Below, one piece after another: positions 9,711 to 19,634 of a DNA stretch of 54,466 nucleotides. The notes beneath the pieces are model-generated. The model was not told the origin of the DNA, ran no database searches, and was given only the letters and a program-made list of their open reading frames with translations. Each line of letters starts with the position of its first letter. The first letter of the stretch is position 1. The translations under genes and the position numbers were made by a program. The DNA is from an uncultured Oscillospiraceae bacterium (GTDB taxonomy: Bacteria; Bacillota; Clostridia; Oscillospirales; Oscillospiraceae): assembly GCA_947632005.1 (NCBI GenBank), contig CANRNU010000014.1:1-54466 (forward strand), in the 5' to 3' direction.

Positions 9711-9923
9711 ATGGGAAAGATCGTGCTGCGCCTGGACCGGGTGATGGCGGACCGGAAGATGAGCCTGAACGAGCTGGCGGAGCGGGTGGGCATCTCCAAT
9801 GTGAACCTCTCCAAGCTCAAGAACAACCGGGTCACGGCCATCCGCTTTTCCACCCTCCAGGCCATCTGTGAGGCGCTGGACTGCCAGCCGGGGGACATCC
9901 TGGAGTTTGAGAAGGACGAATAA
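9711..9923 (+). CDS. XRE/Cro-type helix-turn-helix regulator
   Basis: 70 residues that are essentially one HTH_26-type domain: LDRVMADRKMSLNELAERVG, ISNVNLSKLKNNRV as the recognition helix, then STLQAICEALDCQPGDILEF. It is translationally linked to the DUF2975 gene (1-bp gap). Such small regulators usually repress their own operon. The DNA target is not identifiable here. Confidence 0.92.
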   Translation: MGKIVLRLDRVMADRKMSLNELAERVGISNVNLSKLKNNRVTAIRFSTLQAICEALDCQPGDILEFEKDE

Positions 9924-9937
9924 AAAGACGCAAAAAA

Positions 9938-9962
9938 CTGCGGCCGGGAGACCCGGCCGCAG
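9938..9962. terminator. Bidirectional terminator between XRE gene and hppA
   Basis: An 11-bp perfect stem CTGCGGCCGGG around AGA. Read leftward it is followed by TTTTTT (strong, for hppA). Read rightward a weaker T-rich tract follows. Confidence 0.88.
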
Positions 9963-9982
9963 TATGTATTTTGCGAGTGTTC

Positions 9983-12118
9983 TCAGAAGAACTTGATCAG
10001 GTTGAAGGCCACGATCAGGCCGGAGAACATGATGGACACGGTGGAGCAGAGCTTGATCAGGATGTTCAGGCTGGGACCGGAGGTGTCCTTGAAGGGGTCG
10101 CCCACGGTGTCGCCCACCACAGCCGCCTTGTGCTGCTCGGAGCCCTTGCCGCCGTGGTTACCGCGCTCGATGTACTTCTTGGCGTTGTCCCAGGCACCGC
10201 CGGCGTTGGACATGAACACTGCCATGGCGAAGCCGGTGACAGACACGCCGCCCAGCAGGCCCACAACGCCGGTGGGTCCCAGGATGAGGCCCGTGGCGAT
10301 GGGCACGATCACGGCCAGGCAGGCGGGAATGACCATCTCATGCAGAGCACCCTTGGTGCACAGCTCCACGCAGCGGGAGTAGTCGGGGTCGGCCTTGAAT
10401 TCCATGATGCCCACGATCTCGTGGAACTGGCGGCGGACCTCCACCACGATGGACTGGGCGGCCTTCTGCACCGCGCTCATGGTGAAGGCGGAGAACACGA
10501 AGGTCAGCATAGCGCCCACGAACATGCCCACAAGGACGGTGGGGCTGGTGAGGGTGAAGTTCAGGACCTCGTCGGTCTTGGCCTGGACCATGTTGACGTA
10601 GTCCACCAGCAGGGCCAGAGCAGTCAGGGAAGCGGAGCCGATGGCGAAGCCCTTGCCGGTGGCGGCGGTGGTGTTGCCCAGGGAGTCCAGCGCGTCGGTG
10701 CGCTCGCGGACCTCTTCGGGCAGGCCGCTCATCTCGGCGATGCCGCCGGCGTTATCGGCCACGGGGCCGTAAGCGTCGGTAGCCAGGGTGATGCCCAGGG
10801 TGGACAGCATGCCCACGCCGGCGATGCCGATGCCGTACAGGCCCTGGTTGAAGGTCTGGGAGAAGGCGCCGGACGCATCCAGGATGGTGGTGGTGCCGCC
10901 GGCGGCGAAGTAGCTGATGAGCACAGCCGCGCCCACGATCAGGATGGAGGTCATGGTGCTCTTCAGGCCCAGGGAGATGCCGCCGATGATGATGGTGGCG
11001 GAGCCGGTCTCAGAGGCCGCGGCCAGTTCCTGGGTGGGCTTGTAGTTGTCGGAGGTGTAATACTCGGTGAAGTAGCCGATGGCGCAGCCGCCGATCAGGC
11101 CGGCCAGGATGGAGACATACACGCCCAGCCAGTGGTTGGCGGAGCCCAGGGCCCACATGCACAGGGGGGCGGCCACCACCGCGCTCAGGACGGCGGCGGT
11201 GTAGGTGCCGGTGCGCAGGCTCTTCAGCAGGCTCATCTGGGTGGCGTCTTCCTTGGTCTTGATGAGGAAGGAGCCGATCAGGGAGCAGAGGATGCCCACG
11301 ACCGCCAGGGCCAGGGGCAGGAACATGCCCGCGAAGCCGTAGCCGGCGGCGCCGGCCAGGGCGAAGGTAGCCACGATGGAGCCCACATAGCTCTCGAACA
11401 GGTCGGCGCCCATGCCGGCCACGTCGCCCACGTTGTCGCCCACGTTGTCGGCGATGGTGGCGGGGTTACGGGGGTCGTCCTCGGGGATACCGGCCTCGAC
11501 CTTGCCTACCAGGTCGGCGCCCACGTCGGCGGCCTTGGTGTAGATACCGCCGCCCACACGGGCGAACAGGGCCACGAAGGAAGCGCCCATGCCGTTCATG
11601 ACCATGATGTTGGCGATGTCATGGGGCTCGCTATAGCCCATGGCGTACTTCAGGACAAAGAACCAAATGGTGATGTCCAGCAGGCCCAGGCCAACCACCA
11701 CGAAGCCCATGACGGAGCCGGCGGAGAAGGCGATGTTCAGGCCCTTGTTCAGGCTCTCGCTGGCCGCGTTGGCGGTGCGGGCGTTGGCGTTGGTGGCGAT
11801 CTTCATGCCGATGAAGCCGGCCAGCACGGACCAGATACCGCCGGTCAGGTAGGCGATGGGGGTCACCTTGGGGAGCATCTTCCCGTTGGTGCCGAAGGCC
11901 ATGATCAGCAGGATCACGAACACGACACAGAAGACCTTCGCAACGGTGGTGTACTGTGCTTTCAGATAGGCGTTGGCGCCCTCGCGGATGGCGGATGCCA
12001 GCTTTACCATCTTCTCGTTGCCCTCGGAGGCCTTCATGACCTTGTTCCGCTGGAGCCAGGCGAAGATGAGTGCTATGGCAGCGCCTGCAAAGCCTATCCA
12101 GAACAGGTTTTCAAACAT
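9983..12118 (-). CDS. hppA: Membrane-bound ion-pumping pyrophosphatase
   Basis: Hydrolyses pyrophosphate and pumps H+ or Na+ across the cell membrane. The protein is 711 residues with about 16 hydrophobic helices. The catalytic loop with DDPRNPATIADNVGDNVGD and MGADLFESYVG is intact, as is the C-terminal GGAWDNAKKYIERG. GNTTAATGKG carries Ala where K+-independent enzymes have Lys, which predicts the K+-dependent subfamily. H+ versus Na+ specificity cannot be decided by eye. ATG 12118 has AAGGAG 12 nt upstream; an in-frame GTG at 12130 abuts that site and is unlikely. In anaerobes the enzyme recovers energy from biosynthetic pyrophosphate. Confidence 0.97.
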   Translation of the reverse strand: MFENLFWIGFAGAAIALIFAWLQRNKVMKASEGNEKMVKLASAIREGANAYLKAQYTTVAKVFCVVFVILLIMAFGTNGKMLPKVTPIAYLTGGIWSVLAGFIGMKIATNANARTANAASESLNKGLNIAFSAGSVMGFVVVGLGLLDITIWFFVLKYAMGYSEPHDIANIMVMNGMGASFVALFARVGGGIYTKAADVGADLVGKVEAGIPEDDPRNPATIADNVGDNVGDVAGMGADLFESYVGSIVATFALAGAAGYGFAGMFLPLALAVVGILCSLIGSFLIKTKEDATQMSLLKSLRTGTYTAAVLSAVVAAPLCMWALGSANHWLGVYVSILAGLIGGCAIGYFTEYYTSDNYKPTQELAAASETGSATIIIGGISLGLKSTMTSILIVGAAVLISYFAAGGTTTILDASGAFSQTFNQGLYGIGIAGVGMLSTLGITLATDAYGPVADNAGGIAEMSGLPEEVRERTDALDSLGNTTAATGKGFAIGSASLTALALLVDYVNMVQAKTDEVLNFTLTSPTVLVGMFVGAMLTFVFSAFTMSAVQKAAQSIVVEVRRQFHEIVGIMEFKADPDYSRCVELCTKGALHEMVIPACLAVIVPIATGLILGPTGVVGLLGGVSVTGFAMAVFMSNAGGAWDNAKKYIERGNHGGKGSEQHKAAVVGDTVGDPFKDTSGPSLNILIKLCSTVSIMFSGLIVAFNLIKFF

Positions 12119-12177
12119 TGCGTATATCACTCCTTAAAAATAAATTTTTTAAAAATATGTTACGGGTACCGTTCTAT

Positions 12178-12206
12178 ATAATATACTTTTTCGGGCGATT
12201 TTTCAA
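12178..12206 (-). promoter_or_regulatory. Sigma-A promoter for hppA
   Basis: Leftward TTGAAA (12206-12201), 17-bp spacer, TATTAT (12183-12178), followed by a 60-nt AT-rich leader. Confidence 0.75.
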
Positions 12207-12318
12207 ATAAAAGCTTTCAGTTTTTGGTGCTTTTCGGACGATTTGTCATTTGTGCCAATATTTGATGCTGGGCCGGGCCAAAACTGACAAAAAGCACAAC
12301 AGCGAATGCACCCGCCGC

Positions 12319-12347
12319 TTGACAAAAGAACAGGCCGGGCCTATAAT
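12319..12347 (+). promoter_or_regulatory. Consensus sigma-A promoter for the GtrA-like gene
   Basis: Perfect TTGACA (12319-12324), 17-bp spacer, perfect TATAAT (12342-12347), 45 bp before the start. Confidence 0.88.
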
Positions 12348-12392
12348 CATCCGACGAACAGAAAAAATGGGGACAGGAGGAGGGATGCAGGC

Positions 12393-12824
12393 ATGGCAAA
12401 GCTCTCAAAAAAGGAAAATGTGATACAGGCCGTGAAGTTCACGCTGTTCTCCATCTCTGCGGGCGTCATCCAGCTGTGCGCCTCGGCGCTGCTGCATGAG
12501 CTGACAGGCCTTCCGGACTGGGCCGACTATCTCATCGGACTGGTGCTGTCGGTGCTGTGGAACTTCACCCTGAACCGGGAGTTCACCTTCAAGTCCGCCG
12601 CCAACGTGCCGGTGGCCATGGCGAAGGTGTTCGGCTTCTACTGCGTGTTCACCCCCGTGTCCACCTGGCTGGTAGACGTTTTGACGCAGACGGCGGGGTG
12701 GCCCTACTATTTGGTCCAGGCCCTGGTCATGATCACCAATTTCGTGACGGAATTTCTGTTTGACCGGTTCGTGGTGTTCCGCAACAGCATCAACACCAAT
12801 GCCCGGGCCCAGGGCAAAAAGTGA
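12393..12824 (+). CDS. GtrA-like small membrane protein
   Basis: 143 residues with four membrane helices (VIQAVKFTLFSISAGVIQLC, WADYLIGLVLSVLWNFTLN, VFGFYCVFTPVSTWLVDVLT, YYLVQALVMITNFVTEFLF). The NREFTFKS motif after helix 2 and DRFVVF near the end are hallmarks of the GtrA family. GtrA-like proteins are thought to help move undecaprenyl-linked sugars across the membrane for wall or surface polysaccharide. GGAGGAGGG just upstream selects ATG 12393. A consensus promoter and a strong terminator make it a single-gene unit. Confidence 0.88.
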   Translation: MAKLSKKENVIQAVKFTLFSISAGVIQLCASALLHELTGLPDWADYLIGLVLSVLWNFTLNREFTFKSAANVPVAMAKVFGFYCVFTPVSTWLVDVLTQTAGWPYYLVQALVMITNFVTEFLFDRFVVFRNSINTNARAQGKK

Positions 12825-12840
12825 CCAAACCCATCCCTCG

Positions 12841-12880
12841 AACGCACAGGAATTTTGTCCTGTGCGTTTTGGCTTTTTTA
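12841..12880 (+). terminator. Rho-independent terminator
   Basis: AACGCACAGGA (12841-12851) pairs with TCCTGTGCGTT (12858-12868), followed by TTGGCTTTTTT. Confidence 0.92.
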
Positions 12881-12909
12881 TTGAAAAACGGAATTGGATA
12901 TATTATAAT
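12881..12909 (+). promoter_or_regulatory. Sigma-A promoter for the sirtuin-tagA operon
   Basis: TTGAAA (12881-12886), 17-bp spacer, TATAAT (12904-12909), 50 bp before the sirtuin ATG. Confidence 0.85.
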
Positions 12910-12959
12910 GGATTGGATTATGCTGGGAAAAGACCGATATTGCGGAAAGGAGAGCGGAT

Positions 12960-13676
12960 ATGAGCGCTGAGATCGAGACACTGCGCCGGTGGGTCGCGGA
13001 AAGCGATAACATCGTGTTCTTCGGCGGCGCGGGCGTGTCCACGGAGAGCGGCATCCCCGACTTCCGAAGCGTGGACGGGCTGTACAACCAAAAATGGGAC
13101 TATCCGCCGGAGACCATCCTGTCCCACTCCTTTTTTGAACGGGACCCGGCGGAGTTTTACCGGTTTTACCGGGAAAAGCTGGTCGTACACGGGGCGAAGC
13201 CCAACCCGGCCCACCTGTGGCTGGCCCGCATGGAGCGGGAGGGGAAGCTGAAGGCCGTCCTGACCCAGAACATCGACGGGCTCCACCAGGCCGCCGGGAG
13301 CCGCGAGGTGCTGGAGCTGCACGGTTCCACCCTGCGGTGCTACTGCGCCCGGTGCCGGAAGGCATATCCTCCCTCCTATATCAACGAGGGGACCGGCGTT
13401 CCCCGGTGTGACTGCGGCGGCATCGTCCGGCCGGATGTGGTACTGTACGAGGAGCCGCTGGACCAGGACGTCCTGCAAAAAAGCGTGATGTATATCCGCA
13501 ATGCCGACATGCTCATCATCGGCGGGACCAGCCTGAACGTCTATCCCGCGGCGGGCCTCATCAATTATTACCGGGGAAATAAGCTGGTGCTGGTCAACCG
13601 GGGCGTGACGCCCCGGGACAGCGAGGCGGATCTGATCGTCCGGGGCAACATCGGGGAGGTCTTCTCCCAGGTATGA
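12960..13676 (+). CDS. cobB: NAD-dependent protein deacylase, sirtuin family
   Basis: 238-residue SIR2 enzyme that removes acyl groups from lysine using NAD. NAD-binding GAGVSTESGIPDFRS (residues 24-38), QNIDGLHQAAGS (103-114) and the catalytic His in LELHGS (121) are present. Zinc ligands are C129, C132, C150 and C152. GTSLNVYPAAGL and NRGVTPRDSEADLIV complete the fold. The C-terminus overlaps the next gene by 4 bp (ATGA), so it is cotranslated with a wall glycosyltransferase. No functional link between the two is evident. Confidence 0.96.
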   Translation: MSAEIETLRRWVAESDNIVFFGGAGVSTESGIPDFRSVDGLYNQKWDYPPETILSHSFFERDPAEFYRFYREKLVVHGAKPNPAHLWLARMEREGKLKAVLTQNIDGLHQAAGSREVLELHGSTLRCYCARCRKAYPPSYINEGTGVPRCDCGGIVRPDVVLYEEPLDQDVLQKSVMYIRNADMLIIGGTSLNVYPAAGLINYYRGNKLVLVNRGVTPRDSEADLIVRGNIGEVFSQV

Positions 13677-14410
13677 CGGCGGAGGTCTTGGGGGTACGGT
13701 TCGACGCCGTCACCATGGATGAGGCCGTGGACCGGGCACTGGCGCTGATACAGGAGCGACGGAGCGCCTACGTGTGTACGCCGAATCCGGAGATCGTCTG
13801 GCTGTGCCGGAGTGATCCGGCGCTCTGCGCCGCCATCGGGGCGGGGGACATGACCCTGCCGGATGGGGTCGGCGTGGTCTGGGCCAGCCGGGTGCTGGGC
13901 TGTCCGGTGCCGGAGCGGGTGACGGGCTACGATTTCCTCCTGGCCCTGCTGGCCCGGTTCCGGGGCAGGCTCTTTCTGCTGGGCGGAAAGCCCGGCGTGG
14001 GAGAGGACGCCGCCGCCGCCATCGGGAGGATGTTCCCGGACCTGACGGTGTGCGGGTGCCGGAGCGGGTATTTCGACGACGGCGAGGCGGTCCTGGAGAC
14101 TGTCCGGCAGGCCGCGCCGGACCTGCTTTTGGTGTGCATGGGGTCGCCGAAACAGGAGCTTTGGATGCAGGCCAACCGGGACCGGCTCCAGGTGGGACTG
14201 ATGGCCGGGCTGGGCGGATGCCTGGATGTGCTCAGCGGTCGGATGAAGCGGGCGCCGGAGGTGTGGATACGGCTCAACCTGGAGTGGCTGTACCGCCTGT
14301 TCCAGCAGCCCAGACGCCTGATACGGCAGATGCGCCTGCCCCTGTTCGTGCTGGCGGTGCTGGCGGAGAGAATGAAAAAGACGGGGCTCAGACGAGCCCC
14401 GAGAGGATAA
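13673..14410 (+). CDS. tagA: WecG/TagA/CpsF family glycosyltransferase
   Basis: GT26 enzyme of 245 residues, likely transferring N-acetylmannosamine or a similar sugar to an undecaprenyl-linked acceptor for teichoic acid or polysaccharide. The family pattern is complete: CTPNPEIVWLC, LPDGVGVVWASR, ERVTGYDF, FLLGGKPGV, GYF, LLVCMGSPKQELWM, GLGGCLDVLSGRMKRAPEVW and LNLEWLYRLFQQPRR. It starts within the sirtuin stop codon. The C-terminal membrane-associating stretch (LPLFVLAVLAERM) is also typical. The exact sugar is inferred from the family only. Confidence 0.94.
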   Translation: MTAEVLGVRFDAVTMDEAVDRALALIQERRSAYVCTPNPEIVWLCRSDPALCAAIGAGDMTLPDGVGVVWASRVLGCPVPERVTGYDFLLALLARFRGRLFLLGGKPGVGEDAAAAIGRMFPDLTVCGCRSGYFDDGEAVLETVRQAAPDLLLVCMGSPKQELWMQANRDRLQVGLMAGLGGCLDVLSGRMKRAPEVWIRLNLEWLYRLFQQPRRLIRQMRLPLFVLAVLAERMKKTGLRRAPRG

Positions 14411-14439
14411 GGCGATCTCTTTTTCCGGCCTGAGAAAAC

Positions 14440-14574
14440 TCAGTTGCCGCAGCCGCAGCCACAGCCGCAGTTGTTGTTGTCGTTGCAGCCGCAGCCGCAG
14501 CCGCCGGCGACGGAGAACAGAAGGATCAGGATGATGATGAGCCAGAGCCAGCTATAAGAATTGTTGTAGAACAT
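14440..14574 (-). CDS. 44-residue Cys/Gly-rich membrane peptide (YjcZ-like)
   Basis: Too short for most gene finders but convincing. It has AAAGGG 7 nt before ATG 14574, a 7-residue polar start, one hydrophobic helix (WLWLIIILILLFSVAGG), then alternating Cys-Gly pairs: GCGCGC, an NDNNN spacer and CGCGCGCG, ending in N. It resembles the YjcZ/YnzH class of tiny sporulation or spore-coat-associated peptides only in layout; the Cys-Gly tail with eight cysteines could bind metal or form disulfides. It is divergent from mltG. The function is unknown. Confidence 0.72.
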   Translation of the reverse strand: MFYNNSYSWLWLIIILILLFSVAGGCGCGCNDNNNCGCGCGCGN

Positions 14575-14705
14575 TGTTTTACCCTTTCTCCGCGTTCATA
14601 AGTCCGTGGCAGCCGCCTGCGCGGGTGGGCGGACAGCGCGTTGTCATCCGAGTCATACTATGTAACTATGCCTTTTGGCGTGACGAGAATATAAGGAGCG
14701 TTTTC

Positions 14706-16175
14706 ATGGCGAGAAAGAACAAAAAGGGCAAATACGGCTATCCGGAAGACGCGGGGCTGGACCGGGGCGTTCCCGGCGGGGAGGACTATGCCCCGGACGC
14801 GGTCCCCGGTCCGGAGGAGGCTCTCACCGGCGGCGGACAGCTCACGGCGGAGCCGGAGAAGCAGATCGTTAACGTGAAGAAGCTCTCAAAAAAGGAGCGG
14901 AAGGCCCTGGAGGCCCTGCCGACAAAGGTCGTCCGGGAGGCCCCCACTGTGGGGCGGGACCTGAAGTCCGGCAGGATGCTGGTCTATGACTCCGAGCTGG
15001 ACGAGGTGGACTATAACGACCCCCGGGACCTGCCGGAGGTGCGGGATTATCTGCCCATCCGCTTCCGCCGGTACGGCCGGCTGGGCATTGGCGGCGGCGT
15101 GCTGTACGCGCTGTTTGTCATCAGCATCAGCATCGTGCTGGCCTGCTTTGTGTGGATGTGCGCGGTGGACGTGCTGGCCCTGAACAAGGAGGAGGCCAAC
15201 GCCATCGTCACCATCCTGCCCTATGAGCCCACCGGAGACATGCCCGTCACTGTCACCCGGGAGGATGAGGATGGCAATCCCGTGGAAATGCCGATCAAGG
15301 TGGACATCGACCAGGTGGCCGATGCGCTGAAAAACAGCGGTATCATCGAGTACAAGTGGCTGTTCAAGATCTTTTCCTCCTTCTCCCACGCCAACATCAA
15401 GATCGACCCGGGCACCTATGACCTGAACACCTCCTATGACTACCGCGCCCTGGTCACCAAGATGCAGTTTGGCTCCGACAGCCAGGAGATCACCCAGGTC
15501 ACCTTCCCGGAGGGCTTCAGCATGGAGCAGATCTTCACGCTGCTGGAACAGAACTACGTCTGCAAGAAGGACGAGCTGTACGAGGCGGCCGCCAATTACG
15601 ATTTTGAGTACGATTTCCTGGCGGACCTGCCCAAGGGAGACGCCTCCCGGCTGGAGGGGTTCCTGTTCCCGGACACCTATGAGTTCTATCAGGGCGAGGA
15701 CCCGGCCGTGGCCATCAGCCGGTTTTTGGACAACACCAAAAACAAGCTGACCCAGGACATCCTGGACGGCTTTGCCAAGCGCGGTCTGAGCATCCAGCAG
15801 GGCATGACCATGGCGTCCCTGATCGAGAAGGAGTCCGGCGCGGCGGAGGGCGAACGGGAGAACATGGCCTCCGTCATCTATAACCGTCTGGCCGCCAATA
15901 TGCCCCTGGGGCTGGACAGCACGATCAACTTCATCAAGGGCACCAGCACCTTCGACCTGACGACGGAGGACCTGGCCATCGACAATCCCTACAACACCTA
16001 CCTTTATCAGGGGCTGCCCCCCGGGCCCATCTGCAGCCCGGGCCTGGCCTCCATCCAGGCGGTGGTGAAGCCCGCCAGCACCAACTATTATTACTGGTAC
16101 TCCGTGGACGGCGTGTCCACCTTCTTCAACAGCCACGACGAGCAGCTGGCATTTGCCAGTGCGCATCCCTATTGA
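14706..16175 (+). CDS. mltG: Endolytic murein transglycosylase
   Basis: Cuts nascent glycan strands at the membrane and sets peptidoglycan chain length. 489 residues: a 128-residue charged cytoplasmic N-terminus, one transmembrane helix (about 129-155), then the LysM-like and YceG catalytic region. The catalytic Glu is in ASLIEKESG (E374), followed by MASVIYNRL, MPLGLDSTINF, YNTYLYQGLPPGPICSPG and IQAVVKPA. The long acidic N-terminal tail is larger than in E. coli. ATAAGGAG 7 nt before ATG 14706 sets the start; an in-frame ATG at 14574 has no support and runs opposite the Cys/Gly peptide. alaS follows by 53 bp. Confidence 0.96.
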   Translation: MARKNKKGKYGYPEDAGLDRGVPGGEDYAPDAVPGPEEALTGGGQLTAEPEKQIVNVKKLSKKERKALEALPTKVVREAPTVGRDLKSGRMLVYDSELDEVDYNDPRDLPEVRDYLPIRFRRYGRLGIGGGVLYALFVISISIVLACFVWMCAVDVLALNKEEANAIVTILPYEPTGDMPVTVTREDEDGNPVEMPIKVDIDQVADALKNSGIIEYKWLFKIFSSFSHANIKIDPGTYDLNTSYDYRALVTKMQFGSDSQEITQVTFPEGFSMEQIFTLLEQNYVCKKDELYEAAANYDFEYDFLADLPKGDASRLEGFLFPDTYEFYQGEDPAVAISRFLDNTKNKLTQDILDGFAKRGLSIQQGMTMASLIEKESGAAEGERENMASVIYNRLAANMPLGLDSTINFIKGTSTFDLTTEDLAIDNPYNTYLYQGLPPGPICSPGLASIQAVVKPASTNYYYWYSVDGVSTFFNSHDEQLAFASAHPY

Positions 16176-16228
16176 GACGCGGCGTCTCAGCATAGATCAG
16201 CAAATCAGCAAAGCAAGAGGTAGACAGA

Positions 16229-18898
<2,670 letters not shown>

Positions 18899-18914
18899 GA
18901 AAGGAGAGTCTGCC

Positions 18915-19244
18915 ATGCTGATCTCGTTCGACAATATGGAGGAGGCTGTCATCCCCCACGCCAGAGGCGGGGAGAAGGAGCTTTACCGCAAATGTTTGCA
19001 AACGCCGGACAACACCATCATGCTTGGCCGGCTGGAGCCGGGCGCGACGCTGGGCATCCACACCCATGAGGACGACTCGGAGACAGTCTACTACCTCTCC
19101 GGCACGGGCCGGATGTACTATGACGGCCGGTATGAGCCCGTGGCGCCGGGAAAGTGCCACCACTGCCCCAAGGGGCATGCCCACGGACTGGAAAATACCG
19201 GAAACGAGGACCTGGTGTTCTTTGCCGTCATCCCCAAGCAGTGA
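18915..19244 (+). CDS. Small cupin-domain protein
   Basis: 109 residues forming one cupin barrel. Metal-binding motif 1 is IHTHEDDSETVYYLSGTG and motif 2 is PKGHAHGLENTGNEDL, with the His/Glu ligands kept. Such single-domain cupins range from sugar isomerases to regulators; nothing here fixes the substrate. It lies 16 bp after alaS with GAAAGGAG before the ATG, and 15 bp before the HIT gene, so it belongs to the mltG-rnmV transcription unit. Confidence 0.88.
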   Translation: MLISFDNMEEAVIPHARGGEKELYRKCLQTPDNTIMLGRLEPGATLGIHTHEDDSETVYYLSGTGRMYYDGRYEPVAPGKCHHCPKGHAHGLENTGNEDLVFFAVIPKQ

Positions 19245-19259
19245 GGAGGAACTTAAGAT

Positions 19260-19625
19260 ATGAGCGATACCATCCATCGGGACCCGGACTGCCTGTTTTG
19301 CCGGATCATCGAGGGGGATATCCCCTCCCAAAAGGTCTATGAGGACGAGCTGTGCTACGCCTTCCGGGACATCAATCCCCAGGCGCCCACCCATATCCTG
19401 GTGGTGCCCAAGACCCATATCCCTTCCTGCGCCGCCGTGACGGCGGAGAATGCCGGTCTGGTGGGCCATATCTTCACCGTCATCGTCCGGATCGCCCGGG
19501 CAGAGGGCCTGGAGGAGGGCGGCTACCGGGTGGTGTCCAACGCCGGGCCCAACGCGGGCCAGACCGTGCCCCATCTGCACTTCCATATCCTGGGAGGCGA
19601 GCGCCTCTCGGACCGGATGAGCTGA
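19260..19625 (+). CDS. HIT-family purine nucleoside phosphoramidase (HinT-like)
   Basis: 121 residues. The HIT triad is in VPHLHFHIL (H105, H107, H109). The N-terminal CLFCRIIEGDIPSQKVYED, with a Cys pair, and DINPQAPTHILVVPK match the bacterial HinT/YcfF group, which hydrolyses AMP-lysine and aminoacyl-adenylate adducts. A location after an aminoacyl-tRNA synthetase fits this substrate class, though that is inference. GAGGA lies before the ATG. Confidence 0.94.
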   Translation: MSDTIHRDPDCLFCRIIEGDIPSQKVYEDELCYAFRDINPQAPTHILVVPKTHIPSCAAVTAENAGLVGHIFTVIVRIARAEGLEEGGYRVVSNAGPNAGQTVPHLHFHILGGERLSDRMS

Positions 19626-19634
19626 CAGGCGAAT

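Noticed and set aside
9971-12181. A 736-codon open frame antisense to hppA
   Set aside because: Low-complexity Gly/His/Ala-rich translation, no domains, and fully explained as the mirror of a GC-rich gene with strong codon bias.
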